From contig JAFBJZ010000109.1 of assembly GCA_016785225.1 (NCBI GenBank), positions 248,001-312,000 of the forward strand: a stretch of 64,000 nt of DNA, given 5' to 3'. Source of the DNA: Psettodes erumei. Taxonomy: Eukaryota; Chordata; Actinopteri; Pleuronectiformes; Psettodidae. How positions within the stretch are numbered: position 1 is the stretch's first letter; each line of letters starts with the position of its first letter. Positions 26,567 to 36,600 of this stretch are shown here, in pieces. Under the pieces are notes generated by a model. It was not told the origin of the DNA and ran no database searches. It saw only the letters and a list, made by a program, of their open reading frames with translations. A program made the position numbers and the translations under genes.

Positions 26567-26626
26567 GTCCCCTTACAAAGAAACACACTGATGATTTAGG
26601 TGATAGTGACCGCACGGACGACGAAG
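26567..26626 (+). CDS. nlgn1: Neuroligin-1 alternative splice-site-A (A2-type) cassette exon
   Basis: Neuroligin-1 is a postsynaptic type I membrane adhesion protein whose inactive cholinesterase-like ectodomain binds neurexins. This 60-nt exon encodes GPLTKKHTDDLGDSDRTDDE, with the first G split 1/2 across the upstream intron. From memory, the mammalian NLGN1 splice-site-A insert has the same length and differs at about four positions near its C-terminal end. The acceptor is CCCATAG after a pyrimidine tract rich in TTCTCC and TTCTT; the donor is GAAG|GTATTT, without G at +5 and therefore weak. Entry and exit are both phase 1, so inclusion adds exactly 20 residues and joins to the next exon as ...DDE-D-IRE. 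The insert is acidic overall (7 acidic, 3 basic residues plus one His). An exon this short falls below normal ORF cut-offs. In the family this insert tunes partner binding. No upstream coding exon is present in the window. Confidence 0.93.
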
Positions 26627-26660
26627 GTATTTTTTCCCCCCCCTCGATGCCAAACTGATT

Positions 26661-26666
26661 TGCATG
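26661..26666 (+). promoter_or_regulatory. Candidate Rbfox splicing motif (TGCATG) downstream of cassette exon
   Basis: An exact TGCATG begins 34 nt after the end of the cassette exon. Rbfox proteins bind UGCAUG in pre-mRNA, and sites in the proximal downstream intron generally promote inclusion of neuronal cassette exons. A second copy lies at 26993-26998 in a T-rich context. The motif and distance are seen directly; use by Rbfox is inference. Confidence 0.5.
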
Positions 26667-26999
26667 ATAAGGGAAACCAAACTTACCCTTTCTCCTCCAA
26701 TTTTTTTATCTTCTTTGATTTTCTTACATTTCTTGTCCTTTTTTGAAAGTGATGGACATTTTGTTTTTGCTCTTTACTCGTAAAAGTCTCTTTTTTGGCT
26801 GGATGTGTTTTGTCCTTTTCCCGCTTGATGTCTAAAGTTTTCATGTCTCCCACATTCTTTGATATTAATACTTTGATATCCTGTAGATTTCTCTGCTTGG
26901 ATTTTACTTTACCATTTCTTTCCTTTTCTATGTTGCATCCCACCAGCAGATCAAGTAGTTATTAACCCTTCAGCCAGCTCTTAACACATTTTTGCATGT

Positions 27000-28338
27000 T
27001 TTTTTTTTCCTTTTAATTCTTCTCGTTTTTCAAATCAGATGTGGTGCTAAAGATCTAACCCCTGGCTAACTGGCTTTGACCTATACTAACACTTCGTCCT
27101 GTTCTTGTTTTGGGCGTCAAACCAAAAATCCTCTGTGTAGCATGTGACCATTGTAAAACAACATGCTAATACTGGAAGAAATCAGAGGAAGCATCTCTGT
27201 CCACCATGCTTGCTGTAGACATGTGGGTTGCTATCTCTCCAGGCATGGAATACATTCATTACACACTAGTATTAAGTAAAACTTTCTGGTCAACCACTCA
27301 GAGCAAACCAAAGTACCAAGCTGCCGAGGAAGCTCTTTTATGGCTACATAAAAAAATGGACTGGCTAGCAAACCCGACAGATTTAGCAATAATAAATGAG
27401 CTAAAGTCGAGCAGCATCGCTGTCATTAGCTTTTAGATGATCATCTGGGCTCTCCATTTGAATCTGGAGAACACACAATCCAAACAGCACATAAACACTC
27501 ACAGTTTCTATTATATCATAATTGCCATGGCTCCATCCGTTTTCAAACTTGTTTTCGCAGCAGATTGAGGTTTTAATGTTTCTAACATGTCCCCAGGGTG
27601 GGCACAGAAATAATTTCAGTGGCTGTAGTTACGTAAATCTCCAGAGAAGCAGAGGTTCTGGAAGTAACAGGTTGCAGTCAAGAGGTAACAGAGGAAAGAG
27701 CTGACATTGCCAAAGCTGATGGTGCTGGTAATGGAGGGCACACATGATCACCACCTCAGTGTGTTGGCATTCTGCAGCGCACTACATAGTAAACCACATT
27801 CAGGGAGTTATATCATGTAGCCAAACTAAAGGTGGCTGAGGCTATGTGAAACAAAAAACACATGAACATTTCCAACATTTTCATTTTTTAGGTTAAGGTA
27901 TTTAATCCTAAATGAGTGCTTGGTTTGTGCTGATGCAAATGAATACTCAAGGGATCCAGTGGATACCAGGCAAATACTATAGACTGAAACACTGCTTCTC
28001 ATGATATTTAGAGGAAGCACTATGACAGTGTGCTAGAAACCCATTAATCCTCAATAATAAAAACGACAGACCTTTCCTTAGTTTCCACAAACAAACATCC
28101 TTTTGAAAACTCATATTGGGGATAAATGTCCTTGATAAAAAAAACAACAAAAAAAAACAGTGAACAAGCCGTATTCCCTTAAGGCCACCACAGTGCAACT
28201 TTAATGACAGGCAGAAAGTCTTAATAAGGCACCTCTACTGTATAATGTGACGAAGGAAACAGCAATTACGCCAGAATAAGACTCACAACTATCAAGATCC
28301 CCTTTGATGTGTGCCATCATACTGTTTTTTTCTGGGAG

Positions 28339-28371
<33 letters not shown>

Positions 28372-30509
28372 AAACACAAACACATAGCAGTAAGATTAGA
28401 GCGAGTCACACAGCTCATGCAGATCCATTCAATGAAATCCCAGAAAGCTTCAAGCATTATCTCGATAAAGGATGCGGGGCAGACAACTAATCCAGTTTAA
28501 TATAGAGGAAAAGATGCTTGAGAATACACACGCAGTCTCCGATCAGCTCAGACCCCCCCCACAGTGGTTCTTGATGCTCTTACCCCCTTGACCTCTTGCC
28601 GCCTTGTAGATGCAAACTGAATGAGGACATCGCCTAACCTCCCCAGCAAACCTTGGATTTTTTTTTTTACAGTCTCTTTATACTCAGTAAAGCTGATGTT
28701 TGTAATCCTTTTGTACTGGAAATAGAGATGTAAAAGCAAAGTCCCTGAGAGCTGAGGATTTGTTGGAAGCGCCACTTTTTTTTCTTTTCTTTTTTTCACA
28801 ACAAATATTGCTGGAGTGCGTATACAGCCGAGGAGATGACGTGAATTGTGGTAACTACAACGCTCTTATGGGGCCCTTGGTACCCTATATAAAGTATTAT
28901 ACAGCAAAACCTGTGAGATATTAATCTTATGATACACTATGGATATATTACTTCGAGGGCACAAGGATACAACGTAGATTTTGCTGACAGCATGAGGACA
29001 ATCCTGGAGCCCAGGAAAGAATCATAAAAGATCAACTGGGGAAATGTGCTGCCTTGTTCCGTCAAGCTCGCCCAGAGGCTCCAGCTGCTGACATTTCAGT
29101 CACAGCTTCAGTTCTGAAGCCCCGTGGTAACACATACATGGAGAGAGAAGCCTCCTTTACCATGACAACTCACCAATTTACAGATGAAATCACATAAATT
29201 TGGCAAAAAGAGAAAAATAAGGGCAAAAGCAAAACCTACTATGTAGCCTAATGCTTCAGAAGATCTGGCCTGCTCCACTCTGACCACCAGCGTGTTCTTA
29301 TCTTCTTAAACATGTCAGAGCACACTAAGGGGTTACAGTGCATCAGCACAGTTGCACTGCTTGTACAGGAGCATTTTGTCTGAAAGTGTGAGCTGTATGT
29401 TCACCATCAGGCCTTATTTCATTTCCTGTTGCTTTTGCCCCTTTTCCCTGGTGGCTTCACTCCCTACAGCAAAAAAGGCCGAGGCCAGGATTTAAAAAAG
29501 AAAAAACACACACACACACACCTCTGCTCCTTGTGTCTGCTACTGGTTTGATAAGTCCTCTACACCAGCAGAGGGAGAGGATACCAAAGTTGTTGCAACA
29601 GCCCCAGGGCATCTCTCAGGGTTTGCTCAGAGAAATCCAAAGCACCTGAATCTCTTTGATCATAACATTATCCTCAAGGAAGCTAAGATCCACTCCGTGT
29701 TGGCATGTTACCTATCCTCTCTCTCTCTCATCCCCACTTATCCCTGGGAAGATTGAATGGTCAAATCACCACAAGATTGCATCTCATTTTAGCTCATTTC
29801 AAAGCAAGCTGTGAAAAAAAAACGCTGTCTCTAAAACAGTTTCTTTGACAACTGTAATCACTTCAAACAGTGGGACAAAAAAGATACATTGGCATGACAA
29901 ATAATCATGTAAATGTTCAGTGTTCCAAAAATCACCTCGAATACACCATTACCTCACTGCACATGAGAGTGTAATGGGAAGAGATGAAATCTGCAATTAG
30001 CTGAATGAGGATTAATTGATAAGTTAGGGGAATGAAGGGAGAGACTGGAGTTTAGAGGGTTTTCTTGGCTCAGAGTCCAACGAAGTATGCCAGGAAACCA
30101 TACTGAGAGCAAGCTGGATTGCATAAACTTAAAATCTCAAGGTACAGTGTGTTCACTGCACACCAGGACTTGTCTCAGCCGGCAAATCCGGGTAAATTCA
30201 GGTAATTCCATCAAATGCTTCAACGCTGCCAAGCCGGCTTTGTCCTAATGTCACCTCATTACCGCCGACCTTCAGTGCTGAACAAAAAGAATCAGCTATA
30301 ACAGCCTTGCTGATGGATCTCGCTGATGTAAATTAATGTATTCATTCAAGACTGGAGAGCAAGTACAGTGTACACATACAGGATGCAGTGTTGTATGACT
30401 ACAAGGAGTCCAAGGGTATGAAAAAATGAAACCATGTTATGTTAGCTCCAAAGAAATATGATCTAATTACATATGAAGATGTATTTAGCAAATCTTATTC
30501 TCAATCTTC
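27000..30509. other. Intronic sequence, no gene seen
   Basis: AT-rich intron with two CA repeats. CCTATATAAAG near 28890 resembles a TATA box but has no supporting context. Confidence 0.5.
28341..28369. repeat. (CA)n microsatellite
   Basis: About 14 CA units; a shorter (AC)n lies at 29506-29522. Confidence 0.95.
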
Positions 30510-31001
30510 CTTTTAATCATCATCACCATGGTACTTTTGTAGTCTATTTAACCCACTGAATATCACCGTGATCGCTCAAATCATCATCACATATCTCTCC
30601 GTTATCATCACCACCACAGCTGGTTCTTGCATCATCGACATCTGCAGTTTTATGGAGGCTTATGGCTTTAACGACCATCTTTATGGCTGACATCAGCATT
30701 GTCAACATCATGGGTTGTCAATGCCGTCATCATCATAATCAGTGGTGTCATTATTGCCACCAGCATCGTCGACATGATTATCTCCATCATGACTATTGCC
30801 ATTAGCTACATCATCCTCTCCACTACAGGGAATTGGGCATCATCATTAATATTTATCAGAATTAATGTCATAGTTGCTACCATCATAGATAAATTAGCTT
30901 TATCTTGATTCTCATGTTGTGACATCATCATCAACATTAGCACCATTGTTGTCTGCTGTTATTTTATGTCTATATTATAATCATTGTAGTTGGAAATAAA
31001 A

Positions 31002-31032
<31 letters not shown>

Positions 31033-31400
31033 CCATCATGGTTGCAAAAAGTGTTATAATTAACACTCCTTCCATCATATTATCATATCTGACAACATGA
31101 TGAATGTCCGCTTCATCTTCATTGACATAGTACCCAACATCATCATCACCATCATAATGTTTGCCATTGTCATCACAACAGTTATTGTTGGCACCATCAT
31201 CATCAACATCAACAGTGATTATTTTTAATATACAGTACATGTACATGTATATGGATAGATTTATTATTTTAATCAATATCACGATCACTGTGGTGGATGT
31301 CATCGTCATCATTGTCATGGATTTCATCATCATTTATAACATTATTGTCACTGTCATCCTCAAGGCTATCAGCCATCATCATCATCCTCATCACCATGAC
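30510..31400. repeat. Degenerate CAT/ATC triplet-repeat region with a (TCA)10 core
   Basis: About 900 bp in which ATC, CAT and TCA triplets recur in imperfect phase (CATCATCACCATCATGG, CATCATCATAATC and similar), with a pure (TCA)10 at 31003-31032. Translation gives Ile/His/Ser-rich or Met/Asp-rich open frames on either strand, all of which are low complexity and not genes. It looks like an old expanded trinucleotide array that has since mutated. Confidence 0.8.
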
Positions 31401-31492
31401 CATTGCTGCTCTTTATCATTTTTTTTTCTTTTGTCTCTCCTCCTCTCCTCTTGTCAGTGTACACACATTACTGCACTGCAAGGTGCACACAC

Positions 31493-31514
31493 AGACACAC
31501 ACACACACACACAC
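31493..31514. repeat. (CA)n microsatellite
   Basis: About 11 CA units, shortly after the triplet-repeat region. Confidence 0.9.
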
Positions 31515-32289
31515 ATACACACTCTTGCCATAATCCGCTGACCTTTTTTGTCAGGAGTTTCTGGAAGCCTTCCAGAGGAGAGTTATGATGTGCTGCTACT
31601 ATGTGGCCACGGCCTGCTGCGACAAAGGGAGCAGAACAACCAGGGGGAGGAAAAAAACGCATTACAAAGGACACATAATGATAGAAGTGATGTAATGAGC
31701 TCGGTGGAAAGGACAAACATGGTATACATACAAACAGGCACGCACAAGGAGAAAGCATTTCACCTCGATGTGCCTCCTTTTAATTTCCTGCCAGATTTTT
31801 TGTTTTCTTTTTACCCCATTTCCTTTTGGCAATTGAGGATTTTTCCCCCCAAGGCTGTGTCTATTTTAAATTTGCTGTCAGGAAGAAAATTATCTCTGCT
31901 CTTGTCCAGCAGACACACTGTAATATTTATTATTTCTGCTGCATAATGTCATGTTTCCAAAGAAACATGTTACCTTTCTTTACTCATACACATGAAAAGG
32001 TTTTTAATTTTTTTAAATTATTATTATTTTTCTTATTAATCTAATGTAGTACTTTAATGAATGCACTATATTCATATTATTGGAATCACACAAATGCACA
32101 GTAGAGAGGAACTTTTTTTGTGTGTACCCCCTGGATTTGTTCTATATATACACACAGTAGGGAAAGTGACAGTAACAAACACAATCTCTTTGCCCCCCGT
32201 ACTCCCCTCACAATCTGAAATCTGCTTTCAGTCCCTCATCACGTAGGTAACATGTTTCCATTTTCTTGCTTGGTTAATTTTTTATTCCC

Positions 32290-33190
32290 TGGAAACTTAA
32301 CTGATCTCCTTCTCTGGACCCTGAGTCCCTTGGTGGCGAGACATCAGCGGGATAAACGGTGCACGCTGCCGTGTGTTACTGATGGGGATAGTTAGGAGGC
32401 AAGATGAAAAGCCTCATCTCTGGGATGCAGGAGATGAAAGCGAAAACCTTGTTTTGAACGTAGGTTGCAGCGTGTTGTTAGATCTCTCTGAGTCGTCTCA
32501 TCCTTTTAGCTCGCAGCCCAACCCACATTAGAACTGCGTCAAGGGCTAAAGCTTTACAATACAGCCCTCCTTTTTTCGACTCTAATCAGCCAGATGTAAC
32601 TCTATTTAAAAGAGCCGGTGCTAACCATTCTCCTGACCGAGACCACAAATTTGACAGATGCAACCACACATTAAAAGAAATATTCCTTTGTAAATACAAC
32701 CATACCTCCAAATATGCGTAATCTTACTGTAAGAACTCACCGTATACCACATATTTTATTAAGCTCCTGTGTAATTATGAATGAACAGTAATTAAACAGC
32801 TGAATCAATGTCATATCCTTCACATTAACAATGCAGTTTAAATTCTTAAAAAAAAAAGATGTGTCCCACGCTTCATTTTGCCCCACTGCCGAAACATTTT
32901 CCCACGCAGCTAAACAACCATGAAGTGTTAACCTGACTTCAAATTCTGGTTTTAATGAGGCAGTGCTTTTTCATAAAATTGTCAAATCTAATATGGCATA
33001 TTTCTTTTATTAGATTTTCTTCCAGATTAATTGCACAAGTTTTACCTCAGCGTGGTGTGACAGTTTAGATTGCCACTCTGGTGTGTTGACAGTCCATTGC
33101 CTGGAGGAAAATTAAAACTCACCATATTAAATATCCTGTTCCATTAACACCCATATGGAATTTTAGAATTGGTTAATAAATAAAGAAAAC
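32290..33190. promoter_or_regulatory. Candidate conserved non-coding element upstream of the esterase exon
   Basis: Unique sequence with few simple repeats within 1.2 kb of the exon. It contains GGATAAACGGTGCACGCTGCC, CAAGGGCTAAAGCTTTAC, CCAGATTAATTGCAC and TGCCTGGAGGAAAATTAAAA. Long unique AT-rich blocks next to exons of neuronal adhesion genes are often conserved. This is not proven here. Confidence 0.28.
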
Positions 33191-33456
33191 AGCATTTTTT
33201 CCCCAATCACCTAAAATGTGTCACAGCCTTGGTGAAGAAAAATGAATGGTTTGACGCTTCAAACTAACATGGTCTCCATGTTTTAAAAAAAAAAGCCAGT
33301 ATGCCAAGATTACTCAGAAATAAAAGTGAAAATAAAGAGGGGCTAAAGCCACCCCTGAAGTACTGAAATTGCATTTCTTGCTTTCACCTTCAATCTGTCA
33401 CCTAATCAGTCCTTGTACCTTCCCCACCTTCTCCTCTTCCTCTCCCCCTCCTTCAG

Positions 33457-33609
33457 ACATCAGGGAGAGTGGAAGCCCTAAGCCAGTGATGGTTTTCATC
33501 CACGGGGGCTCCTACATGGAAGGAACTGGAAATATGTTCGATGGCAGCATCCTGGCCAGCTATGGGAATGTCATTGTCATAACGATCAACTACCGACTTG
33601 GTGTCCTAG
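33457..33609 (+). CDS. nlgn1: Neuroligin-1 exon, esterase-like domain core
   Basis: This constitutive exon of the neuroligin cholinesterase-like domain has 153 nt, phase 1 at both ends. It reads (D)IRESGSPKPVM, then VFIHGGSYMEGTGNMFDG, SILASYGNVIVIT and INYRLGVL(G). HGGSYMEGTGN corresponds to the oxyanion-hole loop region of the alpha/beta-hydrolase fold; neuroligins keep the fold but lack catalysis. NYRLGVLG is a family signature. The acceptor is a long C/T tract ending TCCTTCAG; the donor is CTAG|GTAAGG, close to consensus. The SG-PKPVM spacing is one residue longer than I recall for NLGN2 and NLGN3 and fits NLGN1, whereas NMFDG is more NLGN2-like, so the paralogue call rests partly on the cassette exon upstream. 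The open frame extends into both introns; the Met at 33369 is intronic and is not a start. Confidence 0.95.
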
Positions 33610-36600
33610 GTAAGGACAAGTGTCACACACAGCCACTACTGTCCTCTTCTATCTCTTCTGTCTTCCTTCCTTTCTGGGGAACTGCATTAGCTGGCATGAA
33701 GGCTAAAAGCAGGAAGTGAATTTATCTTTGCATCGATCTCTTTTGTTGATGCTGTGGGTTGTGTTCCACAGTTTAGCTAAGCCTGAGTGCTAACGCTGCT
33801 TTCCTTTTTCAGTCTGTCTTTCTCACTTTTTTCCTCCATTCTTTTCTCCTGTCTTTTCTGCCATATGCCGATGCTGTGATTGTTCAGATCTTAGTTTTGT
33901 ATGAATGCTATGCTATGCTATGTTGTCATTGTAATTATTTATATTGTCTGCTCATGTTAAATTTATTCACATTTGCACAGAGTCAAAAGTTTAAATGCAG
34001 TTTGCGTTGGATTTTTGAAGCTCTGTTTCTTCTCCAGTTCTCATACTTGCTGCTAAAAATCCAGTCTGCTGTTTTTTTTAATAAAAATCTGAGCTCCTCA
34101 CTTGGTTTCACTGGTCTCTGCTCAGGTTAATAACTGGTTTGAGCCAGTATCTGCTGCAGATATTTGCTCTCACAATCCATTTTCATTCAATGGTTGGATC
34201 TGAATCTTTAAGCTTTTTTGGTATGTTTTTTAGGGTTAGGGTTTTTAGTTTGGAAAAGAAAAATATCCAACATGCATTTGTCATAGGACAAATGAGCTCA
34301 ATTTGTACAATCTGACATAAACAATGGTGTTGTGAATTGTACGATCAGTTTTTATTTCGATGGCACAGAGAATTTCCTTGTGACAGACTTCAAACCCTTA
34401 CCAGGGCTGTGGCAAGCCTGTCTGGTCACCACAGTTCTGCATCTACCCTTCTTGCCTGTGTCCTTATATTTAGTCACTTTTAATCTATTTTGGTAACGTC
34501 AGCTCTGATTTTCTTTCCCTTGTTTTTTAATTATTTTATTCCTATCTCCATTTTCCTCCTCCTCTATCTTATCGCTTCTCATTAGTCTAATTCATGACCC
34601 CCCCCCATGGATGTCACTCTCCCAGAGGGCAGGTATATACTGTGACACACAGCGGAAACAAAGGTTCACTGCCTCATTCCTAAATGAGATTACGCTGTCA
34701 TTTCTTTGAATAGAAGGAAGTGATTTCATATCCACATTGTTTTGGTTTCTGGGCTTTTTCCTCCCTTTCTCATTAAACCATACCAGAATAAAGATATAGG
34801 GCAATATCCGCCTTTCGCTCAACTAAAACACCATTTTGTCCGGGGGCATGTGTGTGTGCATAATCGTTGCGGAGAATGAGCATAAATGCTTATAGGTGAT
34901 TCTTTGTGATGTTGATAGCAGAAACAGTGTGTGAATTACAATGTGAATCTTCTCTGCAGGTAGTCTGTGTTGTCTCTCTGTGGTTTCATCTGTTATTCAG
35001 GCACTTCTTTTACATGATTTATATTTGTCTGTTTGTATTGATACTCAGCCTGGTTTATTTTCTTACATATCATTTCTGACACTGAGTTCCCTGACAGCCA
35101 GAAATCAGGTGCTTCAGACTTAAACAAAATCAAATGTTGAAGTTTTCCAGCTGTCTGTGCCTTTCATCCCCACCACCAGCCCCACCCCCAAAGCTCTGCA
35201 ACTTTCAAGTTCTGCCAAAGCTGGAAAAGTGGATATTAATCTATATTTACCAGTCATTCATTCCTTTTCAGTACCCATGTATTCCTTTTCAGGGTCATGA
35301 TTGGGCTTGAGGGTCTCCCACTGTGCAGGACAACAGTACCGCTATGGAGATTTTGACAGCGCACACACAGTGTGCACAGCTTAATGAAAATGCTGCTGAC
35401 ACTGGCATTGGTTGATAGACAGGAAATGAATCAACAGCAGTTGGAATTTTGTCATCAATTAATTACATTTGTTGGTTCCAGCTTCTTGTCAGGTTCCATC
35501 AAATATCTTGTGACTGTTTTTTCATGTCTTATAGACTAACAGATTGATTAATTGACAATGAAAAAAATAAGTTATTAATGGCAGCCTGATAACCATGCCA
35601 AAGTTATGAAAGTTACTTATTTATTTATTTATTTATTGGGGGGGGTGAAATGCTGTTAATTACTGAAATGTCTGTGTGAACACTTTTTAACTTTTGAATA
35701 TGATAAAATTTAAAAAGTGCAAATAAAGATGGGGAAAATAAAGGATAAAATGATAATCAATCAAATTTTTATAACTTGTAATTATTTTGGATGTGGCAGG
35801 ATCCCCCCGACCCAATCTGATGTGCCACTTCTTAACGGCTGTGGGCCTGGCATTGTTGAAGGAAACTGTATCCCTGCTGGTTAACATGAGGCGCCGCTGT
35901 TTGCTCTCAGATTAGACTGTGTGTGTGTTTGTTTACCCCCCTGGCAACGGACAAAAGCAAACGGCTTTACCTCGCCAAACATGTGATCGTGTGTGCGTGT
36001 TAGTGTGTGAGTGACGGGGGTGTTATTACTCAGCTACAATAGGTGTAGGACTCATAACCGCTGGGCTTTCCAGTCAGTCTTCCAGTTTTTAGTAACTGTA
36101 TGAGTGAGTTCACTGAACTCCACTGCAAAAAAAATATCCATCTTAACAAGCACTACAGTCAAGTAAAGTAGAAGAGACATGTTTCATTTATTCCCTTACA
36201 TTGCACTCATTCTGAATAAGGCTGCGAGTTCTATAATAAGAGATGAGAGTACAAACTCACTGCACTTTAATGTTATATATACATTATATATATATTTAAT
36301 TACTCATGCTTGGAGATATGGCATGTCATAATGCAATTCAATCAAGGTCCATTTAGTGAGGTGTGTAACAATAAAAATGTTTTTCTATGATAAAATTAGG
36401 ATTAGTACATAGAGCAATTGGCTTTGAACTTTTAAGTGGACTTCATGGAACCTCACTGAAGCTGACCCCAGAATACCTTCTGACCTACAATGGCCTTCAA
36501 TGCTCAGCAACCAATCATACACAATATTCATGGAGAATGACCTTGGGTGCTGACCGTGGATGAATGAACAATTTAAAATCCCATTCACAAAGAATCACAA

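Larger units (their letters stand above)
26627..33456 (+). other. nlgn1: nlgn1 intron between splice-site-A exon and esterase exon
   Basis: This is a 6,830-bp intron. The donor is GTATTT at 26627, followed by a run of 6 T and 8 C, then TGCATG. The acceptor TTCAG ends at 33456. About 400 nt after the donor stay T-rich, and the antisense Lys-rich open frame at 26683-26943 is a by-product of that. The intron contains CA repeats, a degenerate CAT/ATC triplet region and a candidate conserved block near its 3' end. Confidence 0.88.

Noticed and set aside
26683..26943. Antisense Lys/Glu-rich 86-codon open frame
   Set aside because: It is the complement of a T-rich intronic stretch, with no family resemblance and no start or splice support.
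28885..28900. TATA-like CCTATATAAAG
   Set aside because: Isolated motif without supporting context.
31003..31032. Regular short repeats considered as a CRISPR array
   Set aside because: It is a pure trinucleotide repeat without spacers, in vertebrate intron.
31161..31541. Open frames rich in Ile, His and Ser
   Set aside because: They translate the CAT/ATC triplet region and a CA repeat.
33369..33719. 116-codon open frame beginning with Met at 33369
   Set aside because: Only the 33457-33609 part is coding. The rest is intron read through an AG acceptor and GT donor, and the Met is intronic.
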